A DNA stretch of 64,000 nt from Coriolopsis trogii. Its lineage: Eukaryota > Basidiomycota > Agaricomycetes > Polyporales > Polyporaceae. The notes under the pieces are model-generated. The model was not told where the DNA came from. It saw nothing but the letters and a program-made list of their open reading frames with translations, and searched no databases. The stretch spans positions 248,001 to 312,000 of the forward strand of contig JAHYIO010000001.1 of NCBI GenBank assembly GCA_020543525.1, in the 5' to 3' direction. This document shows, piece by piece, positions 10,724 through 22,954 of this stretch; position 1 is the stretch's first letter; the number at the start of each line of letters is the position of its first letter. The translations under genes and the position numbers were made by a program.

Positions 10724-13027
10724 CCTTCGGGCGCACCTCCATTGTTGTGTCTGATCATTCGCTCTCCCAGAGCTGAGCCGAGAGCTGGGTGTGCACGGCG
10801 GGAGCGAGCGGCGAGCGGCGAGAGTCGAGCGCGGAAGGAGTCCGAGAATGGCAGGAAGGGAAAGAAGCGGAAGAGGTGCGAGGTTAACAGATGGCGCGTG
10901 GGGTTCGCGTCCGACGCTCGGACGTCGGGGCACTCGGGTACATACATTGCATCATATATGTACATGCGCCACGCGCTGCGAGCCACGCAGTACAGAGACG
11001 GACATCACGGAAGGACGGAGCGACTTGCCACTCATGCCCGCGCCGCTGCTTGCGTTCGTGCTTGCTTCTCCTTCTCCTTCTCCTCCTCGTCCTTCTTCTC
11101 GACGCTCGAGTGCGAACGAACACGAGAGCTGCAGGCTGCCTGGGCGCTAGGCAAGACGTGGGCAAGCAAGAGGGCTCGAGGGTCGAGCGGGGGCGCCGAC
11201 GGACTTTTGTTTGTCGAACCTCGGCGGAATGAAGCCCGGGAGAATCGCGCTCCTGCGAGGCATGATTATCGCCGCTGCTGCTGCTCGCTCGTGGCTCGTG
11301 GCTGTCGTCAAGCAGGCGTCTGAGCGTCCGCCGTCCGAGCATGCTTACGGGTTCGACGTCGAGCATCATCCGAACCGGCAGAGGGTAGAAGGCACTAGCA
11401 AAAAAAGGATATACGCCCCTCCCATCCTGTCCCGAAACTCTTTGCCTCGGGCCCCCTTGGGCCTGTGGCGTCCGTGGGCAGGAGGGGGGGTGACTGCGGA
11501 CCAGGACACCGATACACGGCTGGCGTGTGCGAGGGCGGCTCGCGGCTCGCCCACTGTGACCGAGCACAGTACCGAGCAGGCAACGTACCAGCTCCCGCTC
11601 CGGACGGTGCGCATGGCACTGTGCACGATGCGGTTGTGTGCCATCATGATGGTCATCTCAGCTCTCGTATCTCGCATCCCCATTCGGACGGGAGACTGTG
11701 TGTGGTGCACTGTGCAGCCCTGATGGGCCTCAGACTCCGCCACTACCGTACGATAGCGGCGGGCGGGCGTCGGGCGAGCCGATCCGCGAGCGGGCTTAGG
11801 TATGGGGTCGGGAGGGGAACTCTGTCGGCTCTGGCCGTTCCTGAGGGAGGCTCGAGCTGTACGTTGTACGCGGTCCGGGTGATCTGAGCGGTTGGGACGA
11901 TCTGAGGGGCCCGGCACCTGCAAGGAGTGCATCAGAGGGTGCGCTGCTCAGGCTCAGGCTCGCCATGAACTCGCCCGCGGGCCGTCAGTGTTCCAGCCCG
12001 AGTCAACGTTCGAGTGAGCGCAATCGGTCACGGTGTTGTCCGGATGGTGAGACTCGGACGACGATCCACGACGGGGAACGCCGGACTGTGCATGCTGTAC
12101 ACGGCACATGGACAGTGCGCCGTCTCGAACGACGGTGCGGATCGTCGCACGTGCGATGCACCTCGTTCTAGTTCCATAGGGTCAGACCCTGGGGCCAGCG
12201 TCGATTGAGCCGTCAGATCTTCAGAGCGCCAGCCTGGGCGGCTGCGGGGACGTGAAGGACGATGGCGTACTATGGCAGCCTGAGCGCTCGCTCCATCCTG
12301 CTCGCTGCGCTGCTGCGTATGCGCATCGTGTTCTTCTCCTCCGTTTATGGTCTCTGATCTTTTGTCGGGTTCCAGAGGCCGTGTTGTGCGTGCGCGCAAG
12401 ATTCCGCAGCGGGTCCGCAGACCCGTCCGTTCTCGTAGAGACCAGACAGCGCACACCAGACGCTGCGCAGCGGGAGGCGAGCGAGGTTCTCTGCTCTTCC
12501 CGTGTGCGCCGGGTTTGGACAGGAAGATAAGACACAACAGAAAACGCGACGAGGACGGCGAGCAGCGCTGAGCGCGACTCCTTGTACGCGCTCAGAGCTC
12601 GATGGCTGATGGCTGATGCATATTCCTGAACGTTGAACGTCGTGTCAACGCCGAACCGTAACTCTCGGGTGCGACGGGGTCATCCTGAACCCGCGATCTC
12701 GACTGCGGAATGACGACGAACCTGGACAGAGTATGCACTCACAGAGCGTCCTTCCAGGACGAACGGGGCCGTGTGTGAGTGCGCAGCTGGCGAGCGATGC
12801 CGTACGGGCGCAATGGGAGTCGGAGTGGCGAAGTGACGGCGGCGGGGCTGCAGTCTTCTGCGCGATGGGCTTGCGCGAGCGTTTGTCGAGCGAGTTCAAG
12901 TCGTTTGGGGTGCAACCTGAAAGAGAACGCGATGAGCGTGCGTCGAGGCTTGAAGGGATCCTGGTCGTTCAAATTTTCCATTCGCAAGTGTAGTGGCAAA
13001 GGTCAACAGGATCGACAGTAGAGCATT

Positions 13028-13406
13028 AGGGCTGCTCAATTCTTGTGGACGCTGGACGTTGGACGCGTTCAGAGCACTTTGATGGACGCAATGGTGTAAG
13101 CGAGAACAGCCGACATCCTGCGCGCGCTTTTGCCCTTTCGGTGGCGTCAACGCTGTCCCACCAGCTCCCGCAAGATGCATATCCCTGAAAAACATGCATT
13201 GGCTAGGGTGCCGTATTTCACGAACACAGAAGAATTCCTATGTGATTCCAAGGCTAGTTCAGCTCGCTGCGAGAGCTTTGAGGAGGAGAGGGAGGAGCAA
13301 GACGAGGCTCGCCGAACCACCGGCTGCCCTCGCTTCAGTCCATCATCCCCATCAAAAGTCTCTCAACGCGTCCAACGTCCAGCGTCCATAAGAATTGAGC
13401 AGCCCT
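13028..13406. mobile_element. 379-bp MITE-like element with ~58-bp terminal inverted repeats
   Basis: The left end (13028-13085) starts AGGGCTGCTCAATTCTT and the right end (13349-13406), read on the other strand, starts with the same bases. About 53 of 58 positions match. Each terminus contains the internal motif GGACGCTGGACGTTGGACGC. The interior has no open frame with recognisable similarity, so the element is non-autonomous. The flanks give a short duplication that can be read either as TA (terminus GGGCTG) or ATT (terminus AGGGCTG). A TA duplication would suit a Tc1/mariner-type transposase. Which superfamily mobilised it is not settled from this copy alone. Confidence 0.78.
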
Positions 13407-15915
13407 ATTGAGGACGCGCACAGCTCCAGGAACCGCACCTGAGATCTGAGACCTGACACTGTGCTGTGCAGAGCACAGGTGTGTCGCAGTCGCGCTGTCG
13501 CTGTATATATCAGCATATGAAAATCAAACCAAGCGGCCAGTGAATCGCAGAATCGCAGTGATGTCGATGAACCTCACAGATCGACGCCAAACCGACGCTC
13601 ACTCGTGACTCGGCTCGTTGCAGCCTCAGAGCGAGCACTTATGGTCATACGCGTGAGTGTACGTTCGGTGCAAGACCGCGCATGGGCCGCGCTCCGCGTC
13701 GTCGGACCTTTCTGCAGCCAAGCCACGTCGGGCTCAGGCTGCGCAGCGCTCAGTCTGGGAGCTCGGGGCTGGCCACACGTGGCGATCCGGCGGCAGAGGA
13801 CCCGCCCTGTCGGTCCCGATGTCCTCGATCCGGCCCAGCGCGCGACACGTCCAGCGACGCGTGAGTCGTGACACTGACTCACCGCGTATCGTATGTACGC
13901 ACCCGTCCCCTCCGTCACGGCTCACGGCCAGGTTCCTCGAGCGCATCGGCATCCAAGGCCACGATCGGCAGGATATCTCCGGGGCACAAGGCACGCTCAG
14001 CGCTGTCGCTGTGAATGATGCGAGTGCCTCCTGCAGGCTCCAGGTGCGGTGAAGAACACCATGATCTCAAGTTTGCCGAGAGAGAAGCAGAAGATGGTCG
14101 GGCAGGGAAACCGTAAACGAAACGGAGAGAGGGAAGAGGGAACGAAAAGCCTTTTGCGATATGTTATACGCCAGACGCGGACGCACCACGTTACCGTTAG
14201 TACCGTATATGTCCACCTTTCAGATCTCTTCATCCTTTTTTTCTCCTTTCCAGGGCCACGGGCATGGGCAAAAATCCGAGTCGGAGCCTGGCGACTAGAG
14301 GCATGAGTCTGGAGTCTGGACGGCTTTCGGCATGAGCTCGGTATCAAGGAGAAGTGTCCAGGATCACAAGACGGCGAAGCCCGACCGACCGACCGACCGA
14401 CCGTATGGCATATGGCATTTGCAAGGCTTTGACTTCCGGCGCGCGTTGGCGAGAGACGCGGAGGATCTACGAGATGGAGCGAAGAAGAGAAAAATGAAGG
14501 TTCTGCCATCTGAATTCAATTTCATGAAAAAAAGACAAGCACCGACGACGCGGAAGAGCGGGCACCGAGTCGGAATACTGAATTGCGGGGGCGCCCTCCG
14601 AGTCCGCTGGTTGTTGTCCTACTGTATCCTTCCGATAAACTACGCTGTGTGGACCCGCCTTCGCCCCCATTCACCAGATCTCCCTGCTAATCTCTCTCGC
14701 TCTCTCACTGTTTTTCTCCCGCCCGAGCGCTCCCAGGCTCCCCACATCGAAACGCATTCATCTCTGGAGGAGAGGCGCCGGCGCTCGTCCGATCTCGGGT
14801 TTTCCCTTGGGCCCTTCGCGTGTGCGATCCAGAGGCGCTCGGGTCTACCGTCTCGGTGCTCGGTGGTCGGAAACGGGGCGCGAGGTGCCACTGGGCATAT
14901 GCGTTGCGTGCCGCGGGTGTAGGGAGGGGACAGTGCAGCATGCGCGTGAGAGGCGAGATACGCCGAGAGGCGACGTTGGCCATGAGCGGTTCGCACGAGG
15001 AGACGTGTTGGGGTTAGCTCTGTTGATGATTCCGCCGGCGCGCGTGGGGCGGTACGGTGGTGTGCTGTGGTCTGGCTGCGCCTGGGGTGATGGCCATGGG
15101 CGTCGTTTCCTGGCAGGCCGCTGGGGGTGATCAGGGAAGTGATTTGCAGGGCGCGAGATCGGCGGTGGGTGCGGGTGGACGGCGGACGGTCGCCGGAGAG
15201 CGTGCGCGGGTGGGTCGGGGGAGGATGTGTGTTGGGTCGGGAGCTGGCGGGGCGTGGGTGAGGAGGAGAGGGCTGTCGAGGAGATCATGGGACCGAGCGA
15301 CGGTGGGCGCTGTGACGGAAGGAGAGGTGACAGAGAAATCCAAGGTAGCCGCAAGGAGAGACCGGGTGTGTGGACAAATCTAAAAAGGCAAACTTGCTTG
15401 GGAGAACCGGGGTGGGAGGCCATTCCTGGCCGATTGGGCGGAATTCTGGCCGACGAGCGTGCAGAGGGAGGCCGGGGGAGAGAGATCGTCCGTTGGTGGG
15501 CGTGTGCCTGTGTACAGCCATCTCGAGGCCATCTCCACCCGTCGTTCTTGCCATTCCAGAACCCGTGTCCCTCCCTTGGGCCCGGCCGTTTCAAGGGTTG
15601 GACCCAGGTTGGACCCGTTCCAAGTGTTCGTCGACCGTGACCTCCGGGTACTTGTACTTCTCGACATGCACCACAGAGCCCGGCCGCGTCCCCTCCTATA
15701 ACGCTCTTCTGTGGCTGCCATCTCCTCACCTCCCATCCGTCCCTCGTCGCGCTCCTCTCTGACCCAACGCCACCTCGACTCGCGACGCACCCCCCCATCA
15801 CACGCGCCTAATCCCCACTGCCCTCCCCTGCCCGGGATCCCTCCACGTCCCTTGCTCCCATCTCGCGCCGTCCCGACCCCGACCAGAACACGCCGACCCG
15901 TCCCCAGTAGCCACC
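13407..15915. other. Gene-free interval upstream of the HMG-box gene, 2.5 kb
   Basis: No recognisable gene. It contains a (CCGA)n tract at 14381-14402 and, close to the HMG-box start, C-rich pyrimidine stretches (about 15,700-15,910) typical of fungal promoters and 5' leaders. Open frames at 14332-14922 and on the minus strand at 14845-15801 are GC-driven and lack motifs. Confidence 0.5.
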
Positions 15916-17906
15916 GTGGCGCTCGTACACCAGCTCACCCCCGCCCAAATGAGCCGCTTCCACCCGTCCACGAGCTATGGCCCGTCGGGAATTGCCGACT
16001 CGAGCAGCCACGACCCCGGACGGGCGGATCTGCCGCGACATGATCGGGATCCCTCGCCCTCCGACTCAGAGTCCTCGTCCGCCTTCAACGCCTTCCCCGA
16101 CACCACCACTGACGACCACCCCTCTCCAGGTACGCGTCCTTCCCTTTCCTCTCTCCAGTCTCCGCCCGCTCATGGGTCCATCGCGAACGTCCCGCCGCCG
16201 CCATGTCCGTCCAGACGACCCCTACCATGCACTCACCTCCCAGACTCTCAACGCCGACGGCACCCCCAAGCGGCCCATGAACGCCTTCATGATCTTTGCC
16301 CGAAAACGACGTCCCCAGATTTCGGCCGCAAACCAGATGATGCGCACCGGCGACGTCAGCAAGATCCTCAGCAAGGAGTGGAACTCCATGGAAATGGTCT
16401 GTCCTCGCCCGTCATACTCTGCCCCACTCGCTCGCGCTCACCACCTGTTTGCCCTCCCAGTCCGAGAAGAAGTTCTACCTCGACCAGGCCAAGAAGCTCA
16501 AGGACAACTTCAACTCAAAGTACCCCGACTACGTCTACCGCCGCCGCCCGAACAACTCCCGCAAGAAGCGCAAGCCCGAGCCGAACCATGACGATCCCTC
16601 CGGCGGCGGCGCCGACGCCCCGCTCGGCGATCCCGACGATCCCGCCTACGACGACCCCTCGCCCATCGACGCCGACGACGCCCTCATGGTGCCCTCCCCC
16701 CAGGACGTCCAGTACACCCGCTCCTCCGCCCCGCACGCTCTCAATCCGTCCCCGCCCCTGTACCAACCCCACCACGGCGCCCACGACGCGCTCGGGCCAA
16801 CGTCCCCGTCCGCTGCGGCGTGCACGTATCCCTACTCGTCCGACTTCCACTCTGCACACCCACACCCGTCCTCCCGCCTCCTCGGCGCCCACCCAGACGC
16901 GAGCGGGCTCGGCTCCTCGATCGGCCCCATCCGGACGTCCTCCCTCGCCGACGTCTCCCTCGGCTCAGGCGCCGCCAGCGGCAGCAGCAGCAGCGGAGCG
17001 GGTGGGGGCGGCGGCGCGCAGGGCTATCAGTCGCTGTACCAAAACGCGAACGCCAATCAGGCCCTGTACGGCACCGCGCACCACGCGCACGCGCACGGCC
17101 TCTGGGAACCGAGCCGCGCAGGCTCGCGCGCTGCCGCTCCTGACTCGAACGCGGGCGCGGGCGCGCGCCCGAACTGGCCGATCCTGCCCGCGCTGGATAT
17201 CAGCCTCGCACGCCAGCGGTCGATCCCGTCGATCCCCGGCGCGCTCGGGGGGCCCAGCTCCGCCTTGCACCACTCTCACCAGTCTCACCAGCACCAGCAC
17301 CAGCACCAACATCCACCGCCGCACGCGCAGAACGGACAGGGACACGCGCATCGCAAGTCGGACGCGTACGGACCGGGGAGCGTGGGCTCGCCGCAGGTGC
17401 CCGCGCGGCCGTGGTCGAGCGCGACGTCGAGCAGCAGCTCGAGCGCGTCCGCGACGGGCGTGGGCGTGGGCGTGGGCGTGGCGGTGAACGCGTTCCCGAC
17501 GCTCAACTCGGCCTTCTTCCCGAACGAGTCGCCGGTGAGCAAGGCGATGGAGCTTGCCTCGCCCGGTCCGGGCGGGGGCGGGCATGATTATTTTGCGTCG
17601 GCGGCGGCGACGGCGACCGGTTTGGCGGGGGCGGGGGCGGGGAGGAGGCCGAGCCATACGGAGGGCGGGTATGGGGGGCCGTATGCGTCGCAGACGTGGT
17701 CGCAGCAGTATGGGCGGGCACAGCAGCAACAACAACAACAGCAACAACATCAGCAGCAGCAGCAACAGAGAGTGTCGGGGATGCATGCGATCTCGCCGTA
17801 CTCGCTCCAAGGATCGCCCGAGGGCAGCGCGCGGTCGGCGTCGACGGGGAGCGCGCACTCGGCGGCGCAGCTGGGGTATTGGGAGGATCGGTTCGGGGGA
17901 CGGTGA
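15916..17906 (+). CDS. HMG-box transcription factor
   Basis: Predicted sequence-specific nuclear DNA-binding regulator of the MATA_HMG/Sox-like type. Three exons (15916-16129, 16215-16396, 16461-17906) give 613 residues. The HMG box spans about residues 88-160: PKRPMNAFMIFARKRR, then VSKILSKEWNSMEM, then, after the second intron, SEKKFYLDQAKKLKDNF and PDYVYRRRPNNSRKKRK. The last part is a basic tail. The remainder is low complexity: a His/Gln stretch near 17275-17315, Ser and Gly runs, and a glutamine tract encoded by CAG/CAA at about 17718-17769. The first intron could end at an earlier AG, but only the AG at 16213-16214 keeps the HMG frame. Agaric HMG regulators of this architecture act in mating, clamp formation or fruiting (family knowledge). 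Which one this is cannot be told. The gene sits alone in a gene-free territory. Confidence 0.9.
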
Positions 17907-20900
17907 TACGTGCCTCGTGGCCCGTTCCCCTTTCCCGCCTCGTTTTCCCCTTTCTGGACCGCGCCTGCCTCTGACTGTTGTTCTTTTGGTGTCTTGACGG
18001 TCGGTGTTCGGTCGTCTGTTGTCACGAGCGGTCTGTCCCGCTCCCCTGCTCCCTGCCACGCCCTGCTCCCTGAAGCGGCCCCCTCGTTGTCTTACATACC
18101 GGTCTGGCTCGACATTTACATCTGCTTTGGGACTCGTTTGCAGCTAGCTATCCAGGTCGCTTTCCCGTACGCTATTTCTTGCATGGACTAATCCGGAGCA
18201 CGCTCGCCCTTATCATTGCCCTCATCCTCATCCTCCCCCTCATCCTCATCCTCATCCCCTCGTCCTCGCCCTCATGCTCTAGGCCCTCACATCGCCCGTC
18301 CCCCTCCTCTCCTCCCGCATCTCGATCTTGTGATCTTTGCAGTAAGGGATTGGATGGGGTTGGGCTCTGCTCTATGCAGCCTCTACTGTCCACTTCCACG
18401 TCCACGTCCACGGACCTTCCCTACCACAACCCAGAGCAGGTCAGCGGCAACAGCAGCAGCAGTAGTACAAACACACATGTTTCACGGCCTCCCGTTTTCA
18501 ACTGTATGAATTATCAGAAGATGTTTATCTCCTCTTTATATTCTCCCTAGCCATTGCACGCGTACATAAGGGTATGCCCGGCAGTCGAGCTCAGTGCCCG
18601 TTGTAAGACCACAGGGGGAGAACTCGTCGGAACTGAACCTCGTCCACCGGGTGGGCACTCTTACATTGGCCGCAGGAGTCCGCTTGAGTCCAGCCGTGAT
18701 TCGGGCGTTGGCGACTGCGGGTCAGCCGACGCCGTTTGAATTGTCCGAACGACACAAGATCGGAGGCGCACGCATACATTGAACCGTAGGCAGCGTGCGT
18801 AGATACATACACTGGCCACTCGAGCGGCGCCGCCCGCCCGAGAACGACGTCGATTCGACGCTATGAGTCGCGCGTGCTGCAAGGACCCACGTCCGTGAGC
18901 CGGCAGGATGATCAAGCATGCGTCTGTTTGAAGTGGCCGTACGCGTACGTATGGGCGCACCTGGCGATGCGTTCGCCGAGACGCCTAGACGGCGACGAGC
19001 GACGAGCGAGCGGGGCAGGATCGAAGACGGATCGGTGGGCGCGTGCATGCGCCCCCCGATCTGCATTGTCTGGATTCTAGAACGGCCGTCAGGTCTGATC
19101 TTGCGTGTGCTGCACCGTGACCATGCGCACGCACCTGCGTCCACTGCCAGCCCAGCCAGCCAGCCGGCACAGCCGACCACAGAGTGTCAGCTCCGGTTCG
19201 ACGCATCTACTTCGGAGGGGGTCTTGTACGGTCTGAGCATCGCAGGAGCCCCAGGAAACGAACAAGAAAAAAGGAGGAGCACCGGAAAGCAGACGCTCAA
19301 AGCGTGCCACCGAGCACATAGGCACACTCGAGCGATGGACTCGAGCGATCATGACGAGAGGCGATCGCCTGATCCGCCGGCCGGCAGTGGCACGAGGCGC
19401 GCAGACACCACAGACACAGACGCAGACGCAGACGCAGCGACCAGCACATCATTCCCGCATCCCGTAACTGCCCCGGAAAACTCGGGCGTCCGGCGGCGGG
19501 GAGGGGCGGCAACCTGCGCGCGGCCCTCGCGGCGCAACCATATGCCACACGACGCCATATGGCACGCATGTCCGCGCGCTGGCAGCGGCAGCGGCTTGTG
19601 GGCCACGCGCCTCCCAGACGCCTTGTTTCGACGCGGAAGAGTGCCGGGGGCTCGGAGAGCATCGCTGATAGTGCGCCCAGTGGCTCGATCCGGCGTGAGA
19701 CGTGCGCACGCTCGTTCCGTTTGTGAAGCCAGGTTTTGTGTGCCGGACTAGGGGCCTCGGAAGATTAGAGGTCTAGGAGGTTTACGAGGTACCACTAGGA
19801 GTGGATGGCTCGGGGAGAGCGGAGGGGAGCCAGCCGCCATTGACCAGGGTGAAAGCCGAGTAGGCACCGGTGTACGGGTACGGGAAGAGGGTTACTTCCT
19901 ACCGCGCTTCCAAGCCGTCGTGAGTCGGCAGCTGGGGCCCCAGGGTACCTTGGCGAAAAAAAAACAGCAAAAGGAAGGGGGAAGAGGAGGAAAAGGGAAA
20001 GGGCGAAAAAAGAAAGAACCCACCCCCCCCCCCCCCGGGACGGCGGAAGAAGGCGAAGCGTACATGTGAGAGAAGGCGCGAGTGTGCTGGAAGACAGCGG
20101 GTATTGCCTCCGAGCGGGTCACGTCGCCCAGAGGGCGCAGACCCTTGGGGCCAGCCCCCGCTCGGACGTCTCGGCGCGCGTGTGAGGTTCGGTGCTGGAG
20201 GCGCGTGAGGTCGGACAGCTGCTCGGACTGAGGAAGCAGGTCCGCGTTGGACGTAACGGTCGGGTCAGGCAGCCGAGTCGAGGCAGAGAAGGAGGGGGAG
20301 GATGGGAGGACTGGGACACCTTAATTCCCGGACCGGGTTCGTTTGTAGGCGTCGAAGGGACCTGTCCGAGCCTTGTGTCGGCGGGGGAACTGAATAAGCA
20401 ATCGTTGGCTGCAGAACGAACGGTCGTGCGAATGCGCGGACGCTACCCGGGTTCGTGTCTAAATGTTAACAAGGCGATCGCCTCGAGAGTGGCGTTTGCG
20501 GCTTACGGATTGCTCCCAGCGCCCTGTGGGGGCCCTGACACCGCGTAGTCAGCAACATGGTGGGTTACGACATGTCCATGGGGGCACTCTCCTTCGATCG
20601 CCGCTGTCTAGAGTACAGGAGTCCAGAGGAGTCAGCGAGGTATGATGCGATTTGACAACAAAACTTGTCCAGTCATCATGTCCCAAAGGACAAGCACTAG
20701 CCTGCGAGCCCGTCACAGGACAAAGTTACAGGCATCTGGGCGTCCAAAACTGATATCAAACTTCCATGGCATCAGGAGAACGTCAAACCAGCGGCGTGGA
20801 AATGAACGTACCCGCTTAAAGTGAGCGTGTCCCGTCCGGGACAGAGGATTAACACCGAAAGCTTTACGCCCACCCACGCGCACAAACGCTGAACCTGAAG

Positions 20901-21594
20901 AGGGAACTGAGCACACCGGATAGCGGACAACAGAGAATGTATGAAGCTTGGACCAACAACTATATATTTTCAAGCTTGAGTTGATCGAGAGCAGGATGAT
21001 TACATAGCCGGGAAGAAATGATACCCCGCATTCGCGGAGCCCCACTGATAAGAGCCCCCCGGCGACCCAGCCATGCCGGAGGCACTAACCACTGGCACAT
21101 CTCGCTTGTGTGACCAGTAAAGAGTAATGCTCATGGCTGCACGCAAGAGGACAGGGAGCGTACACGCCCTGCGCAACTGAGTTCCACGTCGTAGTCAAAG
21201 TTAACGTTCAGGCATACCCTTACACTGAGTCCGCCCCCGTCGGGCACATCCGCAGTGCAGCGCGCGAGGCTGCGGACCGCAAGCATCTGTCAGTACCGTT
21301 TCCTGCGCACCTTGATTTCGTGTAGCTCGTACGCTGACATGTAGATGAGCGCCCTCAGCGTAGACCACGAGATGATGGTGAGATCAAAGAGGCATCAAAT
21401 GAGCAATGTCACTGCAACATAGGAGTCCGATCGGGGTAGTGGGGTTAGGGTTATAGTGGTGCTAACTTCCGGCTCGGCACTTTTCTGGACCGGCTAGCCG
21501 CCGGTGTAGTGCAACGTCGCGCGAACTCCTTATAACGACCATCCTGCCGTGGTCGCTCACCATAACAAACCTATCCCCAAGTTCGCCTGACAAC
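17907..21594. other. Gene-free interval, 3.7 kb
   Basis: No recognisable gene. Includes a (CTCATC)n-like pyrimidine tract at 18210-18265, a (CAGACG)-type tract near 19408-19437, an A-rich stretch near 19957-20013 and a 14-base C run at 20023-20036. The 3' flank of the HMG-box gene and the upstream region of the reductase gene must lie here. Confidence 0.5.
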
Positions 21595-22954
21595 ATGTCC
21601 AAAGGATACGTGGAACCTCCTGCTGTGGACTCTACCACCGTCTTCAAGAACGACATCTTCAAGGGCAAAGTCTTGTTCTGCACCGGCGGTGGTTCTGGTA
21701 TATGCAAGGCCATGACGGAAGCAGTCGTATGCAGTTGTGTTTTGCGTCTGGCTTGTCTCCCCTATTAACATGGTACCTTCGTTTGCATAGATGAAGCATG
21801 GCGCCAGTGCTACCATTGTCGGGAGAAAGTATATCCATCCGGACTAAACGTTCATGCGCATTGGCTAACTGGGATTGGACCAGGCTTGATCGTCTCGAAC
21901 AGTCTGCGAAGGAGCTCTCAGCTGCTACTGGCGGTCAATGCCTTGCCGTCCAAGGCGATGTGAGGAACGCGAAGCAGATCCAAGACGCCGTTGCGAAGAC
22001 CATCGAGAAGTACGGCCGTATTGATTTCGTCATTTGCGGTATGTGTCACTTTGCCTGCTTTCGCCTGAAAGTCTGCTACCATTCATTCACTCATGCCCTT
22101 CGCGACTAGGTGCTGCTGGGAACTTCCTCGCGCCGATCTCCAAGTTGTCCGAGAACGGGTTCAGGACCGTCATCGAGATTGACACGGTCTGTCGCACTCA
22201 TCCCCGCAGTGCTCAGCCCGTACGACATCCTGACCTTATCTGTGAGAACAGATCGGAACATACAACACCATCAAGGCCACTCTTCCCCACTTGCGTGCCT
22301 CGAAGGGGTCGTACATTCACGTCAGTGCGACTTTGCACTACCGGGGTACGTTACGGCCCGCAAACGATCAACGGCCATACCCTCTTCCTCACTCACGCCG
22401 TATCCCCGTCCTCTAGGCACACCCTATCAAGTCCACGTCTCTGCAGCTAAAGCTGCCGTCGACGCAAGTGAGTGGGAAGCCGCGGTCGCTGATTATAGAG
22501 CCTCCTCTTCTAACGAACGCATTCATCAGCGTCTGCGGTTCTTGCCGTGGAGGAAGGCCCGAACGTGAGTGCTTTGTCTTCCCTATCGTTCGCCCAATCT
22601 CTATCTCTCCGCCTACGGTCAGCTGATGGACGTGCCTATGTCGCCTTCCAGGGTGTCCGCTCGAATGTCATCGCCCCAGGACCGATAGGGGGTACCGAAG
22701 GCATGGACCGTCTCAGCGCCAAGGGCAAGGACAGCGACAAGTACTCGTGGAACTACCCCGCGGGCCGCATTGGGGACGTCAAGGACATCGCGAACGCCGC
22801 CGTCTTCCTCTTCAGCCCCGCCGCGCGCTACATCAACGGCCAGGTTCTCCCCGTCGACGGCGGCGCCGACCATCTCCGCACGTTCCAGCTTCCGTACCCG
22901 CAGGCGGTCCTCGATCCGGACTCGGTCGCACACATGATCAAGCCGCGTTTGTGA
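21595..22954 (+). CDS. SPS19: 2,4-dienoyl-CoA reductase (SDR family, SPS19-like)
   Basis: Predicted NADPH-dependent reductase that removes double bonds at even positions during peroxisomal beta-oxidation of unsaturated fatty acids. Eight exons (21595-21726, 21791-21828, 21884-22038, 22110-22186, 22252-22345, 22417-22467, 22530-22564, 22652-22954) give 294 residues, the usual length. Visible features: N-terminal FKNDIFKGKVLFCTGGGSGI with the Rossmann glycine motif at 30-36, GDVRNAKQIQDAV, ICGAAGNFLAPISKLSENGF, HVSAAKAAVDA with the lysine retained by this subfamily, and a C-terminal NVIAPGPIGGTEGM loop and VLPVDGGADH. The last residues are KPRL. PRL resembles, but does not match, the canonical SKL peroxisomal signal, so location in the peroxisome is likely by family but not proven by the tail. 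Confidence 0.9.

Larger units (their letters stand above)
7989..13027. other. Gene-free interval left of the MITE, 5 kb
   Basis: GC-rich sequence with many overlapping open frames on both strands but no recognisable protein family. It holds several low-complexity tracts listed separately. The position between a metabolic gene and an HMG-box regulator leaves room for distal promoter elements or non-coding transcripts of the regulator. That is inference. Confidence 0.5.

Noticed and set aside
9586..11323. Overlapping long open frames on both strands
   Set aside because: They cross microsatellites and a G13 run, have no motif and change with every frame; composition effects explain them.
14332..15801. 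Candidate genes just upstream of the HMG-box gene
   Set aside because: Frames on both strands overlap, are Pro/Arg/Ser-rich and cross simple repeats. No family similarity is visible.
16130..16160. Shorter first intron of the HMG-box gene ending at the earlier AG
   Set aside because: Joining there puts the HMG box out of frame; the AG at 16213-16214 keeps it.
18161..18550. Frame encoding a hydrophobic LIIALILILPLILIL segment
   Set aside because: The segment is the translation of a (CTCATC)n pyrimidine tract. It is low complexity and not a real membrane protein.
21438..21452. Telomere-like GGGGTTAGGGTTA
   Set aside because: Fewer than two full TTAGGG units, internal, with no array; chance similarity.
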